From contig NZ_JAQSIP010000002.1 in assembly GCF_028649475.1 (NCBI RefSeq), positions 638,255-702,254 of the forward strand: 64,000 bases of DNA, read 5' to 3'. Shown piece by piece: positions 16,654 to 25,770 of this stretch. Numbering within the stretch: position 1 is the first letter of the stretch; the number at the start of each line of letters is the position of its first letter. The stretch comes from Curvibacter cyanobacteriorum. Its GTDB lineage: Bacteria > Pseudomonadota > Gammaproteobacteria > Burkholderiales > Burkholderiaceae_C. A program made the position numbers and the translations under genes. The notes beneath the pieces were generated by a model that was given only the letters and a program-made list of their open reading frames with translations, did no database searches and was not told where the DNA came from.

Positions 16654-18993
16654 ATGAGCTCATTCGACGAGACCCAAGGCATGCTGCGCGACAGCGTGCA
16701 GGATTTTCACCAACGCCACCCCGCACCTGCCCGGGTGCGACGCCTGCGCGATGGGGCGGTTCCATTCGACCGTGAGGTCTGGCAAGCCATGGCGGAGGCC
16801 GGTTGGCACAGTGTGTTGGTCCCGGAGTCTTTGGGGGGGCTTGGGTTGGGGCCTGCCGAGGTTTGCCTGATCGCCTGCGAGCTTGGGCGTGGCCTGGCGC
16901 CAGAGCCCTTCGCCGCCAGCAGTGTGCTCGTCGCTCAGGTTCTGGCGGCGCTGGCACCAGTGTCCGACCGTGCACGCGATCTCTTGCAGGCGGTCGGCCA
17001 GGGGCATCAGTTGCTGGCACTGGCTTGGCAAGAGCAGGTCAACAACTTCGATTTCGATAGCCTCGAGTTGGAGGCGCTGCCCGTTGGGCCGGGTTGGGTG
17101 TTGCAGGGGCCTGACAAGCGTTTCATCCCACTCGCGTCGGCAGCCGATGGCTTTTTGATCCAGGCACGGCTGGCCGGACAAGCTGCGCTGTTCTGGCTCG
17201 ACGCGGCTTCATGCCGCGAGCGCTTGCACAACGCCCGCACCGTGGATGGTCTGAATTTTGGCGACTTGAAGCTGGCTGGCCTCAGTCTCTCCGCTGACGC
17301 GTTGATCGCCGTGGGCGAGCCCGTCCGTCTGGCTTTGACGCAGGGTGTGGAGTTGGCCCGGCTCAGCTCGGCCTTTGAGTTGGTCGGTGTGGCCGAAAGG
17401 GCGTTGCACGACACGGTGGCCTACACCTCCCAGCGCATTCAGTTCGGCAAGCCCATCGCGTCATTCCAGGTCTTGCAGCACCGCATGGTGGACATGTGGA
17501 TTCAGTGCCAGTTGGCGCGTGCCTCGGCGCAATACGCTTTGCTGGACTGGCTCAAACTGGGTGGCCCCGAGGGCTGTGTCCCGTCATTGCGAGCGGCCAG
17601 AGCCCGGGCAGCGGGCGCTGCACTGGCGGTGGGCAAGGCCGCCATCCACCTGCACGGCGGCATGGGCATTGCCGATGAAACCGACATCGGCCTGTGCCTG
17701 AAGCGGGCGCTCGCGCTGTCCGCGTGGCTGGGCAACCCCTTGTGGCAGCGCGGCGCCTTCCTTCAGGCGCAACGGCAGGCCAGTCGCGAATCGGCTGAAG
17801 CGGACCAGGCTCCCCTTGATCTGGTGCCGGGCGCCGACATCGCCGACCTGCCCGACGAGAGCTTCCGCCGAGTGCTGGCGCAATGGATCGCTGCCCACTA
17901 CCCGCCCGAAAAGCGCTTCATGAAGAAGCGGGCCTACTACGCTGACATCTCGGACTGGTACCAGGCGCTGTCGCGTCAAGGTTGGCTGGCGCCTTCCTGG
18001 CCCAAGGAGTTTGGCGGCATGGGCTTGTCACCGACCCAGCAGGTCATCTATGCCGAGGAAATGGCCCGCCATGGCTGCGCCCGCATACCCGACCATGGCC
18101 TGGCCTTGGGCAAGCTCTTGATGATGCATGGCACGCCGGAGCAGATTCGCTACCACTTGCCCCGCGTGCTCAGCGGCGAGACCATGTGGTGCCAGGGCTA
18201 CTCCGAGCCGAATGCCGGTTCCGACCTGGCCAGCTTGCGCACCCGGGCCGACCGCGAGGGTGACCAACTGGTGGTCAACGGCCAAAAGATCTGGACCACC
18301 CTGGGTCCGGGGGCGGACTGGATGTTTGCATTGGTGCGCACCAGCAAGGTCGACGGGGCCAAGCAGCGCGGCATCACCTTTTTGCTGATTGACCTGCGCA
18401 GCCCCGGTGTGCGCGTGCGACCCATCGTCAACCTCAAGGGGGAAGGGGAGTTCAGCGAGGTGTTCTTTGACAACGTCCGCGTGCCCGTGAGCAATGTGGT
18501 CGGTCAGATCGACGATGGCTGGAATGTGGCGAACTCGTTCCTGCGTGAAGAGCGCATCTTCTTCGGCACCCCTCGCCAATGCGAGGGGGCCCTGGCCCAG
18601 CTGGATCGGCTCAGCCAAGCCACGCAGGCCCTGGCGCACGCAGACTTCCGCGACCGTTATGCGCAGCTCTTGTTGGATGTGCGTGACCTCAAAGCTGCCT
18701 TTGAACTCTACATGGGCCGCCTGCGCAGCGGAGAAGAACTCGGCCCCGACGTGTCCTACCTCAAGGTCTGGGGCACGGAGACCTACCAGCGCATCGCCGA
18801 TGAACTGGTTCAGCTGGCGGCAGACCATGGCGCCCAGATGGACGACGTGACCATCGGCGGCATCGCCACCGACGTGATGGGCCAATACCTGGACTCGCGC
18901 ATGCCCGCCATTTTTGGGGGCTCCAACGAGATCCAACGGAACATCCTTGCCAAGCTGATCTTGAACCTGCCCTCTGGGACAGCCAAGTCCTGA
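16654..18993 (+). CDS. Fused double acyl-CoA dehydrogenase
   Basis: At 779 residues it is about twice the normal length and holds two acyl-CoA dehydrogenase domains. The N-terminal one (about 1-370) has 'LVPESLGGLGLGPAEVCLIA', 'RIQFGKPIASFQVLQHRMVD' and 'LHGGMGIADETDIG'. The C-terminal one (about 400-779) has 'WCQGYSEPNAGSDLASLRTR', 'VVNGQKIWTTLGP' and 'FGGSNEIQRNILAKLIL'. Only the C-terminal half carries the FAD/substrate block 'QGYSEPNAGSDL'. Heterodimeric acyl-CoA dehydrogenases made of two unlike chains act on bulky CoA esters, for instance in actinobacterial sterol breakdown. This looks like the same pair joined into one chain, and a separate pair is encoded at 32556-34931. Confidence 0.93.
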   Translation: MSSFDETQGMLRDSVQDFHQRHPAPARVRRLRDGAVPFDREVWQAMAEAGWHSVLVPESLGGLGLGPAEVCLIACELGRGLAPEPFAASSVLVAQVLAALAPVSDRARDLLQAVGQGHQLLALAWQEQVNNFDFDSLELEALPVGPGWVLQGPDKRFIPLASAADGFLIQARLAGQAALFWLDAASCRERLHNARTVDGLNFGDLKLAGLSLSADALIAVGEPVRLALTQGVELARLSSAFELVGVAERALHDTVAYTSQRIQFGKPIASFQVLQHRMVDMWIQCQLARASAQYALLDWLKLGGPEGCVPSLRAARARAAGAALAVGKAAIHLHGGMGIADETDIGLCLKRALALSAWLGNPLWQRGAFLQAQRQASRESAEADQAPLDLVPGADIADLPDESFRRVLAQWIAAHYPPEKRFMKKRAYYADISDWYQALSRQGWLAPSWPKEFGGMGLSPTQQVIYAEEMARHGCARIPDHGLALGKLLMMHGTPEQIRYHLPRVLSGETMWCQGYSEPNAGSDLASLRTRADREGDQLVVNGQKIWTTLGPGADWMFALVRTSKVDGAKQRGITFLLIDLRSPGVRVRPIVNLKGEGEFSEVFFDNVRVPVSNVVGQIDDGWNVANSFLREERIFFGTPRQCEGALAQLDRLSQATQALAHADFRDRYAQLLLDVRDLKAAFELYMGRLRSGEELGPDVSYLKVWGTETYQRIADELVQLAADHGAQMDDVTIGGIATDVMGQYLDSRMPAIFGGSNEIQRNILAKLILNLPSGTAKS

Positions 18994-19062
18994 GCCGGCA
19001 GACGCGTCTGGCGCTGACCTCAATTTCCCTCACCCACCTCAACAATCAAACTGGAGACAACC

Positions 19063-20298
19063 ATGAATCATTCCACCCAACGCCCGATCCCGCGCGCCGC
19101 CCAGGTGCTGTTCTCGGTGCTCGCCCTTGCGGCTGGCGCAGCGCATGCGCAGATATCCGACGATGTGGTCCGCATCGGCGTCATGAACGACGCCAGTGGC
19201 CCTTATTCCGGCGCGGGGGGCTTGGGGTCGGTGCTGGCCGCTCGCATGGCCATTGAGGACTTCGGCGGCAAGGTCAATGGCAAAACCATCGAGCTGGTCT
19301 CGGTCGACGACCAGAACAAGCCCGATGTGGGGTTGGCCGCAGCGCGAAAATGGATCGATACCGACAAGGTCGACACCATTGTCGGTGGCTCGGCATCCTC
19401 GATTGCGCTGGGGGTGCAGAACTTCATGAAGGAGAAGCAAAAGCCTTACCTCATCGCAGGCTCCATCTCTTCGGACTTCACGGGCAAGGCCTGTTCGCCG
19501 ATGAGCATCCAGTTCCTCAATGACAGCTACGCCATGCCCAAAGCGGGTGTGCAACTGCTGATCAACCGCGGCATCAAGGACTTCTACTTCATCACCGTCG
19601 ACTATGCCTTCGGTGCGGCCATGCAGGCCGAGGCCACCCGCTTCATTCAGGCTGCCGGTGGCAAAGTGGTGGGCTCGGTCAAGCATCCTTTGGGAGCGAC
19701 CGATTTCTCCTCCTACTTGCTGCAAGCGCAATCCAGCGGCGCCAAGGGCATCGTGATCCTCAACGCGGGCCTGGATTTGTCCAACTCGCTGAAGCAGGCC
19801 GCCGAGTTCCGCATCACCCGCGGCGGCCAGACGCTGAGCGTTTTTGGCATGACCATCAACAGCGTGACGGCGATGGGACTTGATGTCGCCCAGGGTCTCA
19901 ACATCACCGTGCCCTTCTACTGGGACCAGAACGATGCCACCCGGGCCTGGAGCAAGAAGTTCATGGAACGCAGCAGTGGCGGCGTTCCACCGACCTTCAC
20001 CAACGCCGGTGTCTACAGTGCGGTGACCCACTACCTCAAGGCCGTCAAGGAAACCGGCACGGATGCCGGTCCGGCGGTGATGGCCAAGATGAAGGCCACC
20101 CGGGTCAACGACTTCATGACGCAGAACGCGCCGATTCGGGAGGACGGTCAGGTCATGCGGGCGGTTTACCCGGTGGAGGTCAAGGCACCGTCCGAATCCA
20201 AGTACAAGTACGACTTCTACAAGGTCGGTGCTGCGATTCCCGCCGAGCAGATTTTCCGTCCGCTGGCCGAGGGTGGCTGCGATTTCGTGAAGAAGTGA
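19063..20298 (+). CDS. Liv-type ABC transporter periplasmic substrate-binding protein
   Basis: The protein has 411 residues with a signal peptide ending 'GAAHAQ' and a type I periplasmic fold. It shows 'VRIGVMNDASGPYSGAGGLG', 'IELVSVDDQNKPDVGLAAAR' and 'FYFITVDYAFGAAMQAEATR'. The start is set by GGAGACAACC. Related proteins bind branched-chain amino acids, urea, amides, aromatic acids or other hydrophobic acids. It is separated from its ATPase and permease genes by an OYE and a lactonase gene within one operon, so the ligand is probably the pathway substrate rather than an amino acid. Confidence 0.92.
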   Translation: MNHSTQRPIPRAAQVLFSVLALAAGAAHAQISDDVVRIGVMNDASGPYSGAGGLGSVLAARMAIEDFGGKVNGKTIELVSVDDQNKPDVGLAAARKWIDTDKVDTIVGGSASSIALGVQNFMKEKQKPYLIAGSISSDFTGKACSPMSIQFLNDSYAMPKAGVQLLINRGIKDFYFITVDYAFGAAMQAEATRFIQAAGGKVVGSVKHPLGATDFSSYLLQAQSSGAKGIVILNAGLDLSNSLKQAAEFRITRGGQTLSVFGMTINSVTAMGLDVAQGLNITVPFYWDQNDATRAWSKKFMERSSGGVPPTFTNAGVYSAVTHYLKAVKETGTDAGPAVMAKMKATRVNDFMTQNAPIREDGQVMRAVYPVEVKAPSESKYKYDFYKVGAAIPAEQIFRPLAEGGCDFVKK

Positions 20299-20315
20299 AG
20301 CGGCGGTTGTCATCC

Positions 20316-21467
20316 ATGGCTCGACTATTCACACCCTACAGCTTGCGTGGCGTGACGGCCCGTAACCGGGTGGTCATCTCGCCCATGCAAACGTCTCAAG
20401 CCCATGACGGCCTGGCCTCCGACTGGCACTTGGCGCACCTGACCCGCTTTGCCATGGGCGGTGCCGGCACCGTGTTCGTCGAATCCACCGCGGTGGAGGC
20501 CCGTGGACGCAACAACCACGGGGATCTGGGTCTGTGGCAGGACGAACAGGTTCAGCCACTGGCCCGCGTGGCTGAGGCGATCCGGCGCGAGGGCGCCGTC
20601 CCCGCCATTCAACTGGGCCACACCGGGCGCAAGGCTTCGACCCAGAAATGGTGGCGCGGTAATGGCGCTTTGACCGAGGCCGATGCGGCCCAGGGAGAAC
20701 CCCCCTGGCTTGCCGTGGCGCCCAGCGCCCTGCCTGTGGGGCCGGGCTGGCCCACACCTCAGGCCTTGGGCACTGCCGAAGTCGAGGACTTGGTGCAGGC
20801 CTGGGGCTCGGCAGCGCGCCGCGCCCGCGAGGCGGGCTTCCAGGTGCTGGAGATCCACGGCGCCCATGGCTACCTCATCCATCAGTTTCTGTCGCCCCTG
20901 GCCAACCAGCGCACCGATCGGTTTGGTCAGCACCGCCTGCGTTTTGCCCTCGATGTCGCTGAGGCCGTGCGTCAGGAATGGCCCGAAGATCGTCCGCTGT
21001 TCTGGCGTGTCTCCCTGGCTGATGTGGTGGATGGCGGACTGGAGTTTGACGAGATGGTTGACCTGCTGCGCAGCCTCAAGGACCGGGGGGTGGACGTGGT
21101 CGATTGTTCGTCAGGGGGCGGCATCTCGAGCTACCCCACACAGGGCAAATCGGTGTCCAACGACCTGACCTTTCGCGCGGCCCTGGCCGCCCGCCTGCGC
21201 GAGGCCTCGGGGCTGCAGGTGATGGGGGTCGGGTTGGTCATCGACCCCCGGACGGCCGAGGGCTACCTCGGTGCCGGTCAGGCCGACCTGATCGGTCTGG
21301 GCCGCGAGGCCCTCTACAACCCGAACTGGCCGCTGCATGCCGAGGCCGCACTGAGCGTCAACCGCGACTACGCCAGCTGGCCCCAGTCGTACCGAATGCA
21401 TCTCTTGCGCAGGGCGGCATCGGCCGATGCCTTGCGCCCTTCTTTTTCACCTGGTAGTGCGACATGA
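20316..21467 (+). CDS. Old Yellow Enzyme family ene-reductase (YqjM-like NADH:flavin oxidoreductase)
   Basis: The protein has 383 residues from the ATG at 20316; a GTG at 20295 overlaps the previous stop and is an alternative. The FMN TIM barrel resembles class III OYEs: 'ARLFTPYSLRGVTARNRVV', 'QLGHTGRKAS', the active-site pair in 'EIHGAHGYLIHQFLSPLANQ', and 'DLIGLGREALYNPNW' for phosphate binding. OYEs reduce the C=C bond of alpha,beta-unsaturated ketones and aldehydes. Together with the Baeyer-Villiger monooxygenase this suggests that an unsaturated cyclic ketone is first saturated and then oxygenated. Its stop overlaps the next start (ATGA). Confidence 0.93.
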   Translation: MARLFTPYSLRGVTARNRVVISPMQTSQAHDGLASDWHLAHLTRFAMGGAGTVFVESTAVEARGRNNHGDLGLWQDEQVQPLARVAEAIRREGAVPAIQLGHTGRKASTQKWWRGNGALTEADAAQGEPPWLAVAPSALPVGPGWPTPQALGTAEVEDLVQAWGSAARRAREAGFQVLEIHGAHGYLIHQFLSPLANQRTDRFGQHRLRFALDVAEAVRQEWPEDRPLFWRVSLADVVDGGLEFDEMVDLLRSLKDRGVDVVDCSSGGGISSYPTQGKSVSNDLTFRAALAARLREASGLQVMGVGLVIDPRTAEGYLGAGQADLIGLGREALYNPNWPLHAEAALSVNRDYASWPQSYRMHLLRRAASADALRPSFSPGSAT

Positions 21468-22354
21468 TGGCTTCCACCCCCCGCATTGAAATCTTGGGCC
21501 CGCACCGCGACCGGCTCGGCGAGTGCCCCCTGTGGGACTGGCGTGACCAGTCCCTCTACTGGGTCGACACCAAGGCCCGACAGGTTCACGCCTGGCGCGA
21601 TGCCGTGCACAGCCGCTGGGATGTCCCCTCCGACATTGGCTCGATGGCCCTGACCCGCCGAGGCCGATTGATCCTGTCGCTGGAGGACGGGTTCTACCTC
21701 ATGTACCCCGTCACTGGCACGATGCGGCGACTGGCCGAGGTGGTTCACCCCAGCCATCCCATGCGTCTGAACGATGGGCGCACGGATCGACAAGGGCGCT
21801 TTGTGGTGGGCTCCATGGTGGTGGGTCGGCACGAAACGGCTGGCGCCTATTACCAGCTCGACCGGCAGGGCCGGGTCAGCACCTTGTTCAGCGGCGTGGC
21901 CCTGGCCAATGGCACCTGCTTCAGCCCCGATGGGCGCACCCTTTACTACGCCGACAGCCTGGGCATGGAAATCAGCGCTGCCGAGTATGACCCCTTGAGC
22001 GGCGCTGTCGGGGCCCGTCGCTGCCTGGTCGACACCCGCCCTTTGGGGTCGGCACCGGACGGTGCCACCGTGGACGCCGAGGGACGCCTCTGGGTCGCGC
22101 TGGTGCAGGTGGGCAAGGTGGCGTGCTTCTCGCCTCAGGGTGAACTGTTGCGAACCCTCGACGTACCGACCCCGTTCCCCACTTGTCCGTGCTTCGGTGG
22201 GCCGAATCTGGACGTGCTCTACCTGACCAGCATCCGGGACAGCGGCAACTTGATGAAAAGTGAGCACCCGGATGCGGGCGCGCTGGTGGCCCTCCATGAC
22301 CTGGGCGTCAAAGGGCTGCCCGAAGTGCTTTTTGATGACGAGGATCTGTCATGA
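21464..22354 (+). CDS. SMP-30/gluconolactonase-family lactone hydrolase
   Basis: The protein has 296 residues and the six-bladed propeller pattern of the SGL family: 'RLGECPLWDWRDQSLYWVDT' with the metal glutamate, 'MRLNDGRTDRQGRFVVGSM', 'LANGTCFSPDGRTLYYADS' and 'SAPDGATVDAEGRLWVALV'. Members hydrolyse lactones using a divalent metal. Its position directly after the OYE gene, with a 4-bp overlap at each end, suggests that it opens the lactone produced by the Baeyer-Villiger enzyme. That link is inference, since the family is broad. Confidence 0.93.
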   Translation: MMASTPRIEILGPHRDRLGECPLWDWRDQSLYWVDTKARQVHAWRDAVHSRWDVPSDIGSMALTRRGRLILSLEDGFYLMYPVTGTMRRLAEVVHPSHPMRLNDGRTDRQGRFVVGSMVVGRHETAGAYYQLDRQGRVSTLFSGVALANGTCFSPDGRTLYYADSLGMEISAAEYDPLSGAVGARRCLVDTRPLGSAPDGATVDAEGRLWVALVQVGKVACFSPQGELLRTLDVPTPFPTCPCFGGPNLDVLYLTSIRDSGNLMKSEHPDAGALVALHDLGVKGLPEVLFDDEDLS

Positions 22355-23136
22355 GCGCCGTCCATTCTCAAGCCGCCGTGGCCGAGGACGTGATCCTGCG
22401 AACGGAAGGGCTCAGCAAGCAGTTCATGGGCTTCTACGCCGTGCGCGATGTGTCCTTGTCCATCCGCCGGCACAGCATCCATGCCCTCATTGGGCCCAAC
22501 GGGGCGGGCAAGACGACCTGTTTCAACTTGCTGACCGTTTCCACCCCGTCGACGGCCGGGCGCATTCACTACAACGGGCGAGACATCACCCGGCGTGATC
22601 CGGCCAGTGTGGCCGCCAGCGGCATGGTCCGCTCATTTCAGATCTCGGCGGTGTTTGGTCAGATGACAGTACTGGACAACGTGCGCGTCGCCCTGCAGCG
22701 GCGGGCGGGGGGCAGTTTTGCCTTCTGGCGCAGCGTGCGCACCCTGGACCGTCACACGCCGCGGGCCCGAGAACTTCTGGCCGCTGTGAACCTGGATCGC
22801 TATGCGAATGAACTGGCAGCCAACCTCTCTTACGGGCGCAAGCGTGCCTTGGAACTGGCCACCACCCTGGCCCTGGACCCCGAAATGATCCTGCTCGACG
22901 AACCCATGGCCGGGCTCGGCCACGAAGACATCGGGCCCATCACCCGCCTGATTGCGCGGGTCGCCCAGCAACGCACGGTGCTCATGGTGGAGCACAACAT
23001 GAAAGTCGTGGCTGAACTGTGTGACCGCATCACGGTCCTGCAGTCCGGCGAAATCCTGGCTGAAGGCAACTATGACGAGATCTCCAGCAACGCCCGGGTC
23101 CGTGAAGCCTATGTCGGTGGAGGTGCCCATGCCTGA
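22351..23136 (+). CDS. livG: Liv-type ABC transporter ATP-binding protein, LivG class
   Basis: The protein has 261 residues. Walker A is 'GPNGAGKTT' (about 49-57), the signature is 'LSYGRKRALELATTLALDP', Walker B is 'MILLDEPMAGLG', and the switch histidine is in 'VLMVEHNMKVVAELCDRI'. It energises uptake by the LivHM-type permeases. It overlaps the lactonase stop by 4 bp and the second ATPase gene by 8 bp. The symbol reflects the subunit class; leucine is not implied as substrate. Confidence 0.94.
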   Translation: MSAVHSQAAVAEDVILRTEGLSKQFMGFYAVRDVSLSIRRHSIHALIGPNGAGKTTCFNLLTVSTPSTAGRIHYNGRDITRRDPASVAASGMVRSFQISAVFGQMTVLDNVRVALQRRAGGSFAFWRSVRTLDRHTPRARELLAAVNLDRYANELAANLSYGRKRALELATTLALDPEMILLDEPMAGLGHEDIGPITRLIARVAQQRTVLMVEHNMKVVAELCDRITVLQSGEILAEGNYDEISSNARVREAYVGGGAHA

Positions 23137-23848
23137 TGTCCGTGCAGCCGCACCCTGCCTCGAGGTGCATCAACTGACAGGCTTCTACAACGAGACCCAG
23201 GCCCTGCACGGCATTGACCTCACGGTGTACCCCGGCGAAGTGGTGTGCCTGCTCGGTCGCAACGGCGCCGGCAAAACCACCACGCTGCGCGCCATCGTCG
23301 GTTTGCTCAGCCGCCGTTACGGCCGCATCGTGGTCAATGGACGGTCCACCGAGGGCCTGGCCCCCGAGGACATTGCCCACCTGGGCGTGGCCTATTGCCC
23401 TGAAGAGCGAGGCATCTTTGCCAGCCTGAATGTGGAGGAGAACCTGCTGTTGCCACCCATCCTCAAGCCCGGTGGCATGACGGTGGACGAAATCTACGCT
23501 TTGTTCCCCAACCTCAAGCTGAGGCGCAAGAGCCCCGGCACCCGGCTTTCCGGTGGCGAGCAGCAGATGCTGGCCATCGGCCGCATCCTGCGCACGGGCG
23601 CCAAGTTGCTGCTGTTGGACGAATGCACCGAGGGGCTGGCCCCCGTGATCATCGACAAGATCGGCGAGGCGATTGCCGCGCTGCGTCAACGCGGCTTCAC
23701 CATCCTCATGGTGGAGCAGAACTTCCGCTTTGCTTCTGGGGTGGGCGACCGCTTTTATGTGATCGAGGAAGGGCAGGTGATCGAGCAGTTCAATCGCCAG
23801 GCCATCGACGAGGACCGGCCTCGCATCGAAGCCCTGCTGGGTGTTTGA
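23129..23848 (+). CDS. livF: Liv-type ABC transporter ATP-binding protein, LivF class
   Basis: The ATG at 23129 follows GGAGGTG and gives 239 residues, the family length; a longer upstream frame only overlaps livG. Walker A is 'GRNGAGKTTTLRAI', the signature 'LSGGEQQMLAIGRIL' and Walker B 'KLLLLDECTEGLAPVI'. The short LivF form lacks the C-terminal extension of LivG. It pairs with LivG in the heterodimeric ATPase. Confidence 0.94.
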   Translation: MPDVRAAAPCLEVHQLTGFYNETQALHGIDLTVYPGEVVCLLGRNGAGKTTTLRAIVGLLSRRYGRIVVNGRSTEGLAPEDIAHLGVAYCPEERGIFASLNVEENLLLPPILKPGGMTVDEIYALFPNLKLRRKSPGTRLSGGEQQMLAIGRILRTGAKLLLLDECTEGLAPVIIDKIGEAIAALRQRGFTILMVEQNFRFASGVGDRFYVIEEGQVIEQFNRQAIDEDRPRIEALLGV

Positions 23849-23893
23849 TGCCCACGCCTGCCTGACAACCACTTCATTTGGAGACACAACACC

Positions 23894-24778
23894 ATGCCCG
23901 ACTCTCTGTTCGGCTATCCAATGGCTGCCATCTCAGGGCAATTGTTGGTCGGCATGATCAACGGCTCGCTCTATGCGCTCATGAGCATTGGTCTGGCCAT
24001 CATCTTCGGCCTGCTGCAAGTCGTGAATTTTGCTCACGGTGCGCAGTACATGCTGGGCGCTTTCGTGGCCTGGGGCCTGCTCGAGTACCTGGGGCTGAGC
24101 TACTGGTGGGCCCTGGTCTTGGCCCCGCTGATCGTCGGCCTCTCCGGCATCGCGCTGGAGCGTTTGTTGCTGCGCCGGCTCTACCACCTGGACCACGTCT
24201 ACGCGTTGCTGCTGACCTTCGGTGTCGCCCTGATCCTGGAGGGCAGCTTCCGCTACAAGTTCGGTGCCACGGGGCAGCCGTATCCCAATCCCATCCTGGG
24301 CGGACTGGACACCACCATGGCGTTCTTCCCCTGGTACCGCTTGTGGGTGATCGCAGCTTCGCTGACGGTGTGCCTGGTGACCTGGTACGTGATTGAGCGC
24401 ACCAAGCTGGGGTCGTATCTGCGGGCTGCCACTGAGAACCCCAACCTGGTCCGCACATTTGGGGTGCGTGTGCCGCGCATGCTGATGCTCACCTACGGCT
24501 TGGGCGTGGCCCTGGCCGGCTTCAGTGGCGTCATGGCGGCGCCCATTTACCAAGTCAATCCCCTGATGGGCTCCCAGCTCATCATCGTCGTGTTTGCGGT
24601 GGTGGTGATCGGCGGCATGGGCTCGCTGGCCGGCTCCATCGTGGCCGGCTTCGTGCTGGGCGTGATCGAGGGCATCACCAAGGTGGTCTACCCCGATGGC
24701 GCCGGCATGGTGGTCTTTGTGCTCATGTTGGTCACCCTCGCTTTGCGTCCCAACGGCCTGTTCGGCAGCAGCCGGTGA
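23894..24778 (+). CDS. livH: Liv-type ABC transporter permease, LivH class
   Basis: The protein has 294 residues with about eight hydrophobic segments. The N-terminal 'GMINGSLYALMSIGLAIIFG' and 'VNFAHGAQYMLGAF' are characteristic of LivH. The loop 'NPNLVRTFGVRVPRMLMLTY' is the ATPase-coupling region. The start follows GGAGACACAACACC. It forms the inner-membrane channel with the next gene product. Confidence 0.93.
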   Translation: MPDSLFGYPMAAISGQLLVGMINGSLYALMSIGLAIIFGLLQVVNFAHGAQYMLGAFVAWGLLEYLGLSYWWALVLAPLIVGLSGIALERLLLRRLYHLDHVYALLLTFGVALILEGSFRYKFGATGQPYPNPILGGLDTTMAFFPWYRLWVIAASLTVCLVTWYVIERTKLGSYLRAATENPNLVRTFGVRVPRMLMLTYGLGVALAGFSGVMAAPIYQVNPLMGSQLIIVVFAVVVIGGMGSLAGSIVAGFVLGVIEGITKVVYPDGAGMVVFVLMLVTLALRPNGLFGSSR

Positions 24779-24794
24779 TGGAAGGAAAACAGCC

Positions 24795-25757
24795 ATGAAT
24801 GATTCTTTTGCTCCGATGACCCAGCGCACCCGGGTCCTGCTGCTTGTTGCCGCCGTGGTGCTGCTCGTCGCGCCCTGGATGGCCTATCCGATCTTTCTCA
24901 TGAAGCTGATGTGCTTCGCTTTGTTGGCCGCGTCGCTCAACCTGCTGGTGGGGTATGTGGGGTTGCTGTCCTTCGGCCATGCCATGTTCTTTGGCTCGGC
25001 GGCTTATGGCACCGCCCATGCCGTCAAGGTTTGGGGGCTGGACCCGCTGCTGGGGGTGGCCTTCGGTGTCCTGGTGGCGGCCAGCGTTGGCGCCGTCACA
25101 GGCTTGCTCGCCATCCGGCGGGCCGGCATTGCGTTCTCCATGATCACGCTGGCCAGTGCCCAATTGGTCTATTTTCTGGCCTTGCGACTGCCCTTCACGG
25201 GGGGCGAGGATGGCATTCAGAGCGTGCCCCGAGGGCACCTGTTGGGCCTGATCGACCTGTCCGACAACACCACGCTTTACTACGTCGTGATGCTGGCCGT
25301 GGTAGCAGGCTTTTGGTTGATATGGCGCATCGTCTACTCGCCTTTTGGCCAGGTGCTGACCGCCATCCGGGACAACGAGGCGCGGGCCATCTCTCTGGGC
25401 TACCAGGTCAATCGCTACAAGCTGCTGGCCTTCACGCTGTCGGCCGCCTTGGCGGGCCTGGCTGGCGGGCTCAAGACGCTGGTGTTCCAAATCGCCACCC
25501 TGACCGATGTCAGCTGGGTGACGTCCGGCGAGGCCTTGCTGATGGGCATTGTGGGCGGCTTGCAGACCCTGCTGGGCCCGGTGGCTGGGGCCATGGTGGT
25601 GGTCACCATGGCCAGTTCATTGTCATCGGTCGCGGAAGCGGTCCTGATCGTTCAAGGCTTGGTCTTCGTGCTGGTGGTGATGTTGTTCCGCCGCGGCATT
25701 GTGGGTGAGATCAATGCCTATTTATCGCGCCGCGATGCGGCCCGCCAAGCTCAATGA
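24795..25757 (+). CDS. livM: Liv-type ABC transporter permease, LivM class
   Basis: The ATG at 24795 gives 320 residues; the longer upstream frame overlaps livH. LivM hallmarks are 'LLAASLNLLVGYVGLLSFGH' and 'AIRDNEARAISLGYQVNRYK', with multiple membrane segments. It completes a five-part importer (binding protein, LivG, LivF, LivH, LivM) inside the catabolic operon. Confidence 0.93.
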   Translation: MNDSFAPMTQRTRVLLLVAAVVLLVAPWMAYPIFLMKLMCFALLAASLNLLVGYVGLLSFGHAMFFGSAAYGTAHAVKVWGLDPLLGVAFGVLVAASVGAVTGLLAIRRAGIAFSMITLASAQLVYFLALRLPFTGGEDGIQSVPRGHLLGLIDLSDNTTLYYVVMLAVVAGFWLIWRIVYSPFGQVLTAIRDNEARAISLGYQVNRYKLLAFTLSAALAGLAGGLKTLVFQIATLTDVSWVTSGEALLMGIVGGLQTLLGPVAGAMVVVTMASSLSSVAEAVLIVQGLVFVLVVMLFRRGIVGEINAYLSRRDAARQAQ

Positions 25758-25770
25758 CACAGGAGACACC

